Shown piece after piece: positions 25,496 through 34,440 of a DNA stretch of 64,000 nucleotides. The notes below the pieces were generated by a model. The model was given only the letters and a program-made list of their open reading frames with translations, did not search any database and was not told the origin of the DNA. Where the stretch lies: NCBI RefSeq assembly GCF_020889705.1, contig NZ_JACMYP010000008.1, positions 1 to 64,000 on the forward strand. The letters are read 5' to 3'. The stretch is from Bradyrhizobium altum. GTDB taxonomy: Bacteria; Pseudomonadota; Alphaproteobacteria; Rhizobiales; Xanthobacteraceae. The translations under genes and the position numbers were made by a program. The stretch's first letter is position 1. Every line of letters starts with the position of its first letter.

Positions 25496-26776
25496 CTAGG
25501 CGGCCTTTCCCTCTAACATTGGAGGTTCGTCGATAGCCTCGATCTCCGGCATTGCTTGCCCCATAATACCGTGAAGATCGCCAACCATGCCGGCCGTCGA
25601 CTCGATCATGGCGCTGACCTGGGCCTCTCGCTTAGCCCAGGCCTTCACCATGAACTTGCGCTCTTTATCGATATCTTCTCGCATGTCTTTGAAGCGCTCG
25701 ACGATGGCTTCGATTCGCTGCTTGAACCGCGAACCGGTCAGATACTGATAGACTTGATCAGCCTTGGACTGCTGGCCAGCCTGCGTTGTGCGTGCGGTGG
25801 CGATCTCCAAGAGACCCTGACGTAGGGTCAGAGCGACCGGCACCGCACACCGCGGATGGGCTACGTAGACGCCATCAATCAAATCGAACGTCTCGACTTC
25901 TTTGGGTAGTGCTGTAGAGATTATCAAAGCGACATCGGCTTTAGCTGCGCGCTTGTTGTCGCGCAGTTTCGGCAGCCAGCTATCCGACCAATTCTTTGTG
26001 TTCTTTAGCTCCCAAAGGATGATGCCGGCCGGTGATCCGATCTGGCCGTTGATCGTGTGAACGATGTCGCCACCAGTTTCGCCCTTGGCTACCGGCTCAA
26101 TGAGATCCAGCGGAAATTTGCCCCGGAGCAGATTCTCAAGCTCAAGCTCAAAGGCCTCGCCCTGCGTCTGTTGCGAGCCTTGCTCAAGCTTCCGCTTCAA
26201 TTCCTCGACCGTGCGTCCCAAAGAGTCGATCTGAGCGTCTTTCTGCGATACTTGCGACTTTAGTTCATCGGTCACATCTTTGCGTGCCCTGGCGACGAGA
26301 TCGGCTTGGCTAGCCTGGACGCGCTTCTCAATCGTGACCTCCAGCTCGCGTGTCTTTTCGTCTAGTTCGCGCTGCTTCCGAAGCGCGTCGGCCTGAGCTT
26401 GCTGCGCTTCAGCGAGCTTTATGTTGCGCGCGTTTAGGAGTTGCTCATTCTCAGCCAGGCGCTGCTCCATCGCGCGCAAATCGTCCGCCATCTGTTCGCG
26501 CGCCTTCTTGGCCTCGGCAGCGACAACTTGCTTACGTTCGGCATCGAGACGCTGCTTAACCTGCTCATCAACGCCGGCTCTTGCCTGCGCGACTTCGTTC
26601 TGTTGTTGGCGAAGTTCGTCAGCTTTGCGAGCAAACTCAGCCTCTTTCGCGACAAGCTTCCTCTGAAGGTCGCGTCGCTCCGCTTCCAGCAAGGGAGCCG
26701 CGAGCGACTCAGTCAGCGGGATCTGATGACTGCACTTTGGGCAGACGACGTGGGGTTCATGAAGATGCCCGGCCAT
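25496..26776 (-). CDS. DUF2130 family protein
   Basis: 426 residues from ATG 26776, with AGGA upstream. A zinc-ribbon start (HVVCPKCSHQIPL, Cys12 and Cys15) leads into a long coiled coil (about 25-210, rich in Ala, Glu, Gln and Lys). The conserved C-terminal domain follows: GEAFELELENLLRGKFPLDLIEPV, then GGDIVHTI, then GIILWELKNTKNWSDSWLPKLRDN, and TFDLIDGVYVA. The Asp, Glu-x-Lys spacing in the domain suggests a nuclease-like fold, related in shape to RmuC. The function is unproven, and DUF2130 genes often lie in defence islands. It is divergent from the HsdR-N gene at 27192. Confidence 0.88.
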   Translation of the reverse strand: MAGHLHEPHVVCPKCSHQIPLTESLAAPLLEAERRDLQRKLVAKEAEFARKADELRQQQNEVAQARAGVDEQVKQRLDAERKQVVAAEAKKAREQMADDLRAMEQRLAENEQLLNARNIKLAEAQQAQADALRKQRELDEKTRELEVTIEKRVQASQADLVARARKDVTDELKSQVSQKDAQIDSLGRTVEELKRKLEQGSQQTQGEAFELELENLLRGKFPLDLIEPVAKGETGGDIVHTINGQIGSPAGIILWELKNTKNWSDSWLPKLRDNKRAAKADVALIISTALPKEVETFDLIDGVYVAHPRCAVPVALTLRQGLLEIATARTTQAGQQSKADQVYQYLTGSRFKQRIEAIVERFKDMREDIDKERKFMVKAWAKREAQVSAMIESTAGMVGDLHGIMGQAMPEIEAIDEPPMLEGKAA

Positions 26777-27191
26777 CTCAGCAATTCCTGTTCACTATTC
26801 GTTCTATTGTGAATGAGGGCGGGCCGGCGGTCAATAGCAACTCCAAATGATCCCCAGGAAGGTCCATCCAGGTGACGGACGTGCCCGTATCGGTCGTCCG
26901 GACATTATGAATGTGTGCTGATCATAGGGCGAGAATCGCGATCGGTACTGGGCTGTTGGACAGCCTCAGAACCACGCTGGGGCTTTGGCTCTAGCGGCGC
27001 CCGACCAGCGGGAACGTCGGTCATTTCCTAGAGCCCACCCGCCAGGCGCGTGTTGCTTTGGTCACGTTGGACTTAAGGCGAAGATCGTTCAAATGGGACC
27101 GTAGTGGCACGGGTGGGTTAACTAAACTGTTGCGCGAGGGGCCAAATTCCGGAATCCTAACCGCTTTCAAATAGATCTTTGCGGGTGACAC
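26777..27191. other. Divergent intergenic region, 415 bases
   Basis: It must hold the promoters of the leftward DUF2130 gene and the rightward HsdR-N gene. I could not pick out clear promoter boxes or operator repeats. Confidence 0.4.
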
Positions 27192-28004
27192 ATGGGAATT
27201 TCAGCGAAGGTTTCCGCACGCTTATCAGCGCAACTCAAGAAATACCAAAAAGTGCTCGAGGCAGCGAAGCAGCGAGATATCGGTGAAGCTGATACGGTCA
27301 CGATTATTACAGATTTTCTTTCCGATGCCTTGGGCTACGACAAATACAAGGAAGTCTCGAGCGAGCACGCGATACGCGGGACTTATGTTGACCGCGTCGT
27401 GACAGTCGATGGCAAGAAGCGCTTCTTGATCGAGGCAAAAGCGATCGGCGTTGAGCTCAAGGATGCTCACGTCAAGCAGGCCATTGACTACGCAGCAAAT
27501 GAGGGTGTCTCTTGGGTCGTTCTCTCGAATGGAGCGATATGGCGCCTCTATAATTTGAGATTCGGGAAGCCAATCGAGAAGACGCTGGTATTCGAGATCG
27601 ACGTCTTAGCTTGCGACTGCAAGAATGACGACATCATCAGCTGCTTCGGTAGTCTCAGTTCCGAAGGTTATTCGAAGGATACGTTGACGGAGCTGCTCAA
27701 CGAAAAGCAGACGAGCAGCAAATATACCGTCGCAGCTGTATTGCGAACCGACAAGATGGTGGAAGCGATCCGTAAAGAGGTTCGTCGGTTATCTGGCATT
27801 AGGCTGGACCCGGTATATCTGTCTTCGCTGATAGAAAATGAAATCGTGAAACGTGAACTCATCGACAGCGAGGAGGCCGGAGCCGCAGCAGCCTACGTGA
27901 GGAAGCTTCAGAAAACAGCCGATCGAGAAAAGGATGACGTTGGGACTAAAGCGGCTGTTGTCCCGCCAACTCCTCCCGTCACGGAAGCGCCGCCTCCCGT
28001 TTAG
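27192..28004 (+). CDS. Stand-alone HsdR N-terminal type nuclease
   Basis: 270 residues from ATG 27192. Residues 35-150 match the N-terminal nuclease domain of type I restriction subunits: VTIITDFLSDALGYD, then YVDRVVTVDGKKRFLIEAKAIGVELKDAHVKQAIDYAANEG (as a continuous pattern, abbreviated here), with Asp67, Glu81 and Lys83 as the PD-(D/E)XK set, then WVVLSNGAIWRLYN. No helicase follows in this protein. The C-terminal part is helical and ends in a Pro-rich tail. It may supply a nuclease to the large helicase encoded 320 bases downstream, though this is inferred from position only. Confidence 0.85.
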   Translation: MGISAKVSARLSAQLKKYQKVLEAAKQRDIGEADTVTIITDFLSDALGYDKYKEVSSEHAIRGTYVDRVVTVDGKKRFLIEAKAIGVELKDAHVKQAIDYAANEGVSWVVLSNGAIWRLYNLRFGKPIEKTLVFEIDVLACDCKNDDIISCFGSLSSEGYSKDTLTELLNEKQTSSKYTVAAVLRTDKMVEAIRKEVRRLSGIRLDPVYLSSLIENEIVKRELIDSEEAGAAAAYVRKLQKTADREKDDVGTKAAVVPPTPPVTEAPPPV

Positions 28005-28321
28005 CCATCAGATTGGTGCATGCCAAGGGGCGCTCGCCGGTGTCCAGGCGCTTGATCCATTGAGGGCAGACGTAGCGTTGTTACGAATTTCTAGCTCGTG
28101 GACCGCGCAGCATAAACCTCCGTAGCAATCCGGATACGGAGACACTGAGAGTCTATCCACAATCGGCCTTTGGTCTAATTTCCTAGCGGAAGGGAGATGA
28201 CGCGCCCCATTTCTCGCTATAGTTATTCGCAACCAGAAGAGGAGCCGGGATCAAGACGGTGGTATGGCGAGCCTAAAGCGAACGCAACATTTGCGGAGCG
28301 CGGTCCCGGCCGGCTCTAGAT
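28005..28321. other. Intergenic, 317 bases
   Basis: No gene or clear repeat is visible. It separates the HsdR-N gene from the giant helicase gene on the same strand and may contain the latter's promoter. Confidence 0.4.
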
Positions 28322-31300
28322 GTGCGGCGAGGCAGAAATAAGCTTTCACGCGTCGGACCAGTTTCTAAAGTGACTTACAGGGGAGCAATTAGCTTGGGGA
28401 GCGTCGACGCGCGGCCGAAAGGCGCAGATCAAGAAACCCGGTCGGCTGTAGTAAGGCTGTTTGATGATACGCGGCGCAGACTAGTCGAGACAGGGACTCG
28501 CAATCGCCTTGTTCATGTCAATCGCGCGAACACGCGCGGAAACGTACTGAACATTGTGAACGAACGTTCCGATGATGTTCATGCCTTGCTATCCAGTGGC
28601 AAGACCATGCGCTTCTTCGCGCTCGGAAAAGATAAGGTCGAAGATAGCCGCGAAGTCGTCCTTGTTGACGCTATGCAGCAAGGGTCTGACGAAGATCGCT
28701 ACACCGATTCATGGCTTGAAACGCGACTCGGCCCCGATGCACTGCAGAAAAAGCTGCTGAAGATAGCGCGGGAAGCCCAAACGGCAGAGGAGGAATCCGG
28801 CGTTAACGTCCTGTACCTCGCGATGGGTTTTTTGACCTGGTATGAGGATAAGGCTTCGAAGGTGCCCCGTGAAGCGCCACTCGTTCTCCTTCCAGTCGAA
28901 CTCGTACGCAATGCGAGGACCTCGACTTTCGACCTGCGAGTGAGAGATGAAGACGCTCTGACGAACTTGCCGCTGCAGCAGCGGTTGAGGGACGATTTCG
29001 GAATCGAGCTTCCCGAACTTGAAATCGAAGAAGACTGGAAGCCGTCCGACTATTTTACTGAAGTGCAACAAGTGACCAGCTCGCGGGAGCGCTGGAAGCT
29101 CGACCCCGATGCCATGCAGTTGGGATTTTTCAGCTTCAGCAAGCTGCTGATGTACCGTGATCTGGCCATTGAGGCGTGGCCCGACGACGCATTGGCGGCC
29201 CATGAGCTTACTCGTGGTCTACTCTATGAGGGTTTTGAACCCGAGGAACCGCTATTTACTTCAAATGATAAGCTGGACGAGGTCCTGCCGCCAGAAAAGC
29301 TCTTCCATGTGGTCGATGCAGATGCGTCGCAAGCCAAGGTGATCGAGGAGGTGCGGTCTGGCCGGAATCTGGTCGTCCAGGGGCCGCCCGGAACGGGCAA
29401 ATCTCAGACAATTACGAACATTATTGCGGCGGCGGCCAAGGAAGGTAAGCGAGTCCTATTTCTTGCCGAAAAGATGGCTGCACTCTCTGTGGTGCACGAT
29501 CGCCTCGTGAAGGTCGGGCTACGTGATGTATGCCTTGAGCTGCATTCGAGAAGCGTAAATAAGAAAGCTGTCCTTGGCGAACTAGCGCGAACCTTAGCGC
29601 AAGCCAGCGTCGTGCCAGGAGTGCCGGGGGCGCCAACCGCCTTGAGGGAAAGCCGTGACCGACTGAACAAGCTTGCAGAAGCGTTGCACCGCCCGATCGG
29701 AGCTACTGGAGAGACGGCCTACAGCGTGCTTGGTCGGCAATCCCAGTTTATTGGGAGAGGTATCTCGCCTCCAAATCTGGAGGTCGAAAGCCTGCGTTCG
29801 ATGTCGCGGCAGCAAGAGATGGATTTGCTAACGACGATCCAAGAATATGGCGCGCTCCTCGCGGAAGAGGGACGAGCAACTCCTCATCCCTTCGAGGGCA
29901 CAGGCAACCTTCACCTTCAGCCGGTGGACCTAGCTCGTCTGACTGCTACGCTGACGGACGCTCAAGTCGCCGTGAAGTCGCTTGCAACATCATTGCGCGC
30001 GCCCGTCGACGCACTTGCATTGCCGATTGCCACAGCCCTCGATGCTGTTGCTCCGTTGGCCGATGTACTCGGGCGGCTCGAAGGACTGCCCCATAACACA
30101 GCCGACATTGCGCAGAAGGTGCTCGACGCACCAGACATTCCTCGCCTTCACCAAGCCTTGCGAGCCGGCATGGCGTGGCGGCAAGCGCTCGATCAAGCGT
30201 CAGAAGTATTCGTTGAAACCGCCTTCAGCGTTTCTTTTAACCATCTACGCGCTCCTCTCGCAGCGGGTATTCGTTCATTCTTTGCCCGCTGGGGTGGTCG
30301 CTATCGAGGCGCATCACGAGAACTTGCCGGCCTATTGCGCGGAGGCTTACCCAAAACCGCGACCGAGAGAGTTGCGCGGATCGATCAGTTGATTACGGTG
30401 ACTTCGCTGAAATCGGAATGGGAAAACGATCGTGAATATTGCAGTCATATTCTCGGTGATGCCTGGCGTGGAGAGAAATCCGACTTTGGGAAATTGATCA
30501 CTATTGCCGAATGGTGTGAGAGACTTTCCAAAGCCCCAATTCCTGTGGATTCGGACAAGTCGATCGCACTAGCTGCTAAAGTTGATGCCCTAATTGCGAT
30601 GCGACGGACACTGAGAGAGGCGGCGCAAACTGCACGCTCGGCATTGCAAGCCATTGTGAAACTGCTCGATCTGAATCTTGCTAGTATCGGTGATGTCGGC
30701 CTTGAGCATACGGACCTCGGTGCTGTCGCGGCACACTTTGGCGCAATGGCCGCAGCCACCGGTCGATATGCGTCGTGGACCCAATTAGCGCGACGTCGCG
30801 AGGCGCTCGCTTCAGCGGGATTGTCCAGGCTTGAGGAGCGGATGCGATCTGGGGAGATAGATGGAGCCGCTGCAGCAATCGAACTACGGTACGCCCGTGC
30901 CGAACGCCTCTGGAAGATCGCTCTAGAAGAGAACCCCGACCTTCGTGGCATCGGCCTGGAAAGGCGCCATGACCTGGTTGGCGCTTTCGCAGCGCTAGAG
31001 CGTCAGCAGCTCAGGGACAATGTAACCACGATCCTAGCTGGACATCTCGCACAGGTGCCTCAAGGCGCCATGGGGGAGATGAAAGTCCTTCGTGGCGAGA
31101 TCGGGAAAAAGCGCGGCCATATGGCACTGCGACGATTGGTCGAAAAGGCCGGCACGGCGATACAACGCATTAAGCCCGTTTTGTTGATGAGCCCAATATC
31201 TGTCGCTCAATACTTGCCGCCGGGCACGATCTCGTTTGACCTTCTGGTTATCGATGAGGCTTCGCAAGTCCGCCCAGAGGACGCGCTTGGAGCGATCGCT

Positions 31301-33094
31301 CGAGCTACGCAAATCGTGGTGGTGGGCGACAAGAAGCAGTTGCCGCCATCTTCCTTCTTCGATCGGGTGTTGTCAGACGAAGAGGATGACAAAGAAGGCG
31401 ATGATGAATATGTCGGCCCGGACTTGCTGGAAGGCGCGGCAACGATTGGCAGTATGGAGAGTATCCTGACTCTTTGCGAGGCACGCGGCCTCGCCGGTAG
31501 AATGCTGAAATGGCATTATCGATCACGTGATCCATCGCTTATCGAGGTTTCGAATCGAGAGTTTTACGACAATGATCTCGTTCTGCCACCGTCACCCCTA
31601 CAGAAAGATCCGGCTTACGGCCTGTGCTTTACCCGGGTCGATGGCGTTTACGACAAGGGCGGAAAGCGGGACAACCGCAAAGAAGGCGAGTCCATCGTTG
31701 ATCGAATAGCGGAGCACGCGAGAGCAAATCCATCACAGTCCCTCGGAGTAGTCACGTTTTCGTTTGCGCAGCGAAATCTCATCACGGAGCTTTTGGAGCT
31801 TCATCGTCGCCAAGATGCCACGCTAGATCAATTTCTGCGCGAGGGACAATCGGAAGACCTGTTCGTCAAGAACATCGAGAACGTGCAGGGCGATGAGCGC
31901 GACGTCATTCTTGTTAGTGTTGGATACGGCCCAGTTATCGCCGGCGCAAGGTTGAACAGCATGTCGTTCGGCCCGGTTAACGGCGAAGGCGGCGAACGAC
32001 GTCTCAATGTGTTGTTCACCCGCGCTCGAATCCGCTGCGAGGTGTTTGCATCCTTCGATCCTGGCGACATTGATTTGAATCGTACCTCGAGAGAAGGTCC
32101 GCGAATCCTCAAGCGCTTTCTTGATTTTGCGAAGAATGGACGCCTGGAAGTAGACTCGCCGACGGGCCTCGACGCAGATTCACCTTTCGAGGAAGATGTT
32201 GCTGACGTTATCCGGGGGTACGGCTTCCTCGCAGACGCGCAGGTTGGATCTGCTGGTTTCCGAATCGATCTGGGTATTCGCCACCCTGACAGGCCGGGTA
32301 GCTACATCCTCGCCGTCGAGTGTGATGGCGCAACTTACCATAGCGCTCTTTGGGCCAGAGAACGGGACCGCCTACGTCAGGACGTGCTTGAACACCTCGG
32401 TTGGGGCTTTCACCGTATTTGGAGTACCGACTGGTTCTATAATCGCCACTTTGAGATAGAACGACTGCGCACGGCGCTTTCTGAAGCGCGGGATAGGGCC
32501 GGCCAGGGACTGCGAGTGGGAGGAGTAAATCAGGCGCGATCGACAGAACCAACCGAAAGGGAAGCTGCACCGATTTTTGTTCCCGAGGTTGTTGTTCGGC
32601 AGATGCCTCCATATCAGCGGGCGGTCTTTCGCGTCAGCACTTCGAACGAGCCGCATGAGGCGCCTGTTTCTATGTTGGCGAATTTGGTTCGAAAGATCGT
32701 GGATACCGAAGGACCGATCCATGTGGAAGAAGTCGCTCGGCGCTTAGCCTCCTGCTTCGGCAAGGAGAAGGCGGGATCGCGAATATTAACCGCGACTGAA
32801 ACAGCTTTGTCGGTCGCCCGAACGGGAAGTGTCGATCTGCTTACCGATGGAATATTCTGGTACACGCGAGGTCAGTCGGATGCGCCTCCGGTTCGCGACC
32901 GCTCTGCAGAAAGCGGTGCAACCCTTAAGGCTGCGTGCATCTCTGTTCTGGAAATACAAGCCGCGTTCAAGATAGCCCGTGAGGATAACGGCGGGGGTGA
33001 AGACGAGGAGCTTATCAGAACAGTGGCTCGGCTACTTGGTTTCAAGCGGGTGGGAGCGGATTTGCAGGCGCGATTAGCCGAGGGTTTAGCTTGA
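28322..33094 (+). CDS. DUF4011 - SF1 helicase - nuclease - DUF3320 protein
   Basis: Up to 1590 residues. The start is uncertain: GTG 28322 has no ribosome binding site, whereas TTG 28394 follows AGGGGAG. Order: DUF4011 (RRRLVETGTRNRLVHVNR, about 45-65), then the helicase with Walker A GPPGTGKS (354-361), a long helical insert, Walker B LLVIDEASQV (Asp978, Glu979), VVGDKKQLPPSSFF, NIENVQGDERDVILVSVGYG and LNVLFTRAR. A Vsr/MTES_1575-type nuclease follows (FEEDVADVIRGYGF to AVECDGATYHS, about 1333-1340, and WGFHRIWSTDWF). The C-terminal DUF3320 starts near VVRQMPPYQRAVF. Such giants are single-gene or hub components of defence islands. All key motifs are intact, so it is probably active on DNA. 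Confidence 0.9.
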   Translation: MRRGRNKLSRVGPVSKVTYRGAISLGSVDARPKGADQETRSAVVRLFDDTRRRLVETGTRNRLVHVNRANTRGNVLNIVNERSDDVHALLSSGKTMRFFALGKDKVEDSREVVLVDAMQQGSDEDRYTDSWLETRLGPDALQKKLLKIAREAQTAEEESGVNVLYLAMGFLTWYEDKASKVPREAPLVLLPVELVRNARTSTFDLRVRDEDALTNLPLQQRLRDDFGIELPELEIEEDWKPSDYFTEVQQVTSSRERWKLDPDAMQLGFFSFSKLLMYRDLAIEAWPDDALAAHELTRGLLYEGFEPEEPLFTSNDKLDEVLPPEKLFHVVDADASQAKVIEEVRSGRNLVVQGPPGTGKSQTITNIIAAAAKEGKRVLFLAEKMAALSVVHDRLVKVGLRDVCLELHSRSVNKKAVLGELARTLAQASVVPGVPGAPTALRESRDRLNKLAEALHRPIGATGETAYSVLGRQSQFIGRGISPPNLEVESLRSMSRQQEMDLLTTIQEYGALLAEEGRATPHPFEGTGNLHLQPVDLARLTATLTDAQVAVKSLATSLRAPVDALALPIATALDAVAPLADVLGRLEGLPHNTADIAQKVLDAPDIPRLHQALRAGMAWRQALDQASEVFVETAFSVSFNHLRAPLAAGIRSFFARWGGRYRGASRELAGLLRGGLPKTATERVARIDQLITVTSLKSEWENDREYCSHILGDAWRGEKSDFGKLITIAEWCERLSKAPIPVDSDKSIALAAKVDALIAMRRTLREAAQTARSALQAIVKLLDLNLASIGDVGLEHTDLGAVAAHFGAMAAATGRYASWTQLARRREALASAGLSRLEERMRSGEIDGAAAAIELRYARAERLWKIALEENPDLRGIGLERRHDLVGAFAALERQQLRDNVTTILAGHLAQVPQGAMGEMKVLRGEIGKKRGHMALRRLVEKAGTAIQRIKPVLLMSPISVAQYLPPGTISFDLLVIDEASQVRPEDALGAIARATQIVVVGDKKQLPPSSFFDRVLSDEEDDKEGDDEYVGPDLLEGAATIGSMESILTLCEARGLAGRMLKWHYRSRDPSLIEVSNREFYDNDLVLPPSPLQKDPAYGLCFTRVDGVYDKGGKRDNRKEGESIVDRIAEHARANPSQSLGVVTFSFAQRNLITELLELHRRQDATLDQFLREGQSEDLFVKNIENVQGDERDVILVSVGYGPVIAGARLNSMSFGPVNGEGGERRLNVLFTRARIRCEVFASFDPGDIDLNRTSREGPRILKRFLDFAKNGRLEVDSPTGLDADSPFEEDVADVIRGYGFLADAQVGSAGFRIDLGIRHPDRPGSYILAVECDGATYHSALWARERDRLRQDVLEHLGWGFHRIWSTDWFYNRHFEIERLRTALSEARDRAGQGLRVGGVNQARSTEPTEREAAPIFVPEVVVRQMPPYQRAVFRVSTSNEPHEAPVSMLANLVRKIVDTEGPIHVEEVARRLASCFGKEKAGSRILTATETALSVARTGSVDLLTDGIFWYTRGQSDAPPVRDRSAESGATLKAACISVLEIQAAFKIAREDNGGGEDEELIRTVARLLGFKRVGADLQARLAEGLA

Positions 33095-33130
33095 GCGGAA
33101 CATCACCTCGATGGAGGTAAGAATTAGTCG

Positions 33131-33147
33131 CAAGCTGGGAAAGCTTG
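33131..33147. terminator. Weak hairpin after the giant helicase gene
   Basis: CAAGCT (33131-33136) and AGCTTG (33142-33147) with a 5-base loop are followed by TTGCGTTTCT. It may be a weak terminator between the helicase gene and the GIY-YIG gene. Confidence 0.3.
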
Positions 33148-33189
33148 TTGCGTTTCTAATAATTTTGTCGGGATCGACGCAGGGGCGAA

Positions 33190-34110
33190 ATGAATATCAA
33201 CCTAAAGGGACGATCGCTTGAGCTTTATTTCATCGATGGCCGGCCCGATGGAATGTTAACGGCTGAGGTCTTCAACTGGACCGGTCATGTGCTGATGACA
33301 CCGCGAACCCAGATTACCGCTGCACTTGCACGGAAGGAGACCAAATTTACCGGAGTGTATCTGCTGCTCGGCGAACAGGATGGCGAACCGAAAGCGTACA
33401 TCGGAGAGGGAGAAGACATCAGTGATCGGATTCGGAACCACGACACCAGGAAGGATTGGTGGAGTTCAGCGGTTCTCGTGACGTCGACCTCGAACAGCCT
33501 GAATAAGGCTCACGTCAAATATTTGGAAGCACGGCTCATCGAGGAAGCTCGAACGATCAATCGCATCAGCCTCGACAACGGCACTACGCCTACTCGACCT
33601 GGTTTGTCCGAGGCCGCCCAGGCGAATATGGAGTCATTCCTAGATTATCTAATGATGGTCCTTCCGGCGCTTCGGGTTGATATGTTCATCAAGAACACGC
33701 GCGAAAACGATCGCCCTTTGGCCTCTATCTCTCCAACCAAGAACAGCGTGGTTTTTGAGTTGAATAGTCAATACGCCGGTATCCAAGCCGCTGCATTTCT
33801 TCAAGACGGGGACTTCGTTGTTGAGAAGGGTTCCTTGACCCGAGGATCCTGGGTCGGCCAGGGGTCTGAGGGGACCACGTACGGTCGGTTGTATGCCGAG
33901 CTGGTTAAGACGGGTGTGATCGTGCCTCAGGGCCAGAACCGAGTCTTCGTTGAAAGCTATGCGTTCAAAAGCCCTAGCGCGGCGGCTGCTGTCGTTACTG
34001 GGCGTCCTGCGAATGGCACGATCGAGTGGAAGGTCAAAGGACAAGGTAAGACCTACAAGGACTGGGAGGCTGACCAGCTCGCTCTACAATCGGCCTCATC
34101 GCCTGCGTGA
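33190..34110 (+). CDS. GIY-YIG nuclease with DUF4357
   Basis: 306 residues from ATG 33190, with AGGGG upstream. Residues 53-95 are a GIY-YIG nuclease: TGVYLLLGEQDGEPKAYIGEGEDISDRI, so Gly-Val-Tyr replaces Gly-Ile-Tyr and Tyr-Ile-Gly is intact. Arg80 and the Glu in YLEARLIEEA are in the catalytic places. The last 70 residues fit DUF4357 (SPSAAAAVVTGRPANGTIEWKVKGQGKTYKDWE), which often follows such nuclease domains. It lies 95 bases after the giant helicase and on the same strand, so it may be co-transcribed with it. A DNA-nicking role is inferred. Confidence 0.9.
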   Translation: MNINLKGRSLELYFIDGRPDGMLTAEVFNWTGHVLMTPRTQITAALARKETKFTGVYLLLGEQDGEPKAYIGEGEDISDRIRNHDTRKDWWSSAVLVTSTSNSLNKAHVKYLEARLIEEARTINRISLDNGTTPTRPGLSEAAQANMESFLDYLMMVLPALRVDMFIKNTRENDRPLASISPTKNSVVFELNSQYAGIQAAAFLQDGDFVVEKGSLTRGSWVGQGSEGTTYGRLYAELVKTGVIVPQGQNRVFVESYAFKSPSAAAAVVTGRPANGTIEWKVKGQGKTYKDWEADQLALQSASSPA

Positions 34111-34440
34111 TGACGGTTACGGGGATCCTGACGATTGCAAGCGCCTTCAGGCTGCCGCCCGGCGTGGGTCGATGCGCGCGTGCCCAGTCGAGCAGGTGCG
34201 CCAACGTCCGCTGACAAGCGCGCTATTCAAGACGGGATCGACGAACCGCATTGGTGAGCCTGGCCAGCAAGGGCCGCGCCAACTCGGCTGCGTGAAGGTC
34301 TGCCGGCCTCGCCCCACTTGGGTCGGCAGGAATTGCCAAGGCGGAGCTTTAGCTCTTATCCAATGCTACATCTATCGCTTGCGCTGATCGTATGCAACAA
34401 TCATAAGTTAATCGATGCAACGAGGGGGAAGGGGCGGCGG
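34111..34440. other. Intergenic, 330 bases
   Basis: The frame of the next gene is open through most of this stretch, but the translation (rich in Cys, Arg and Gly) does not look coding. No other feature is visible. Confidence 0.4.
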
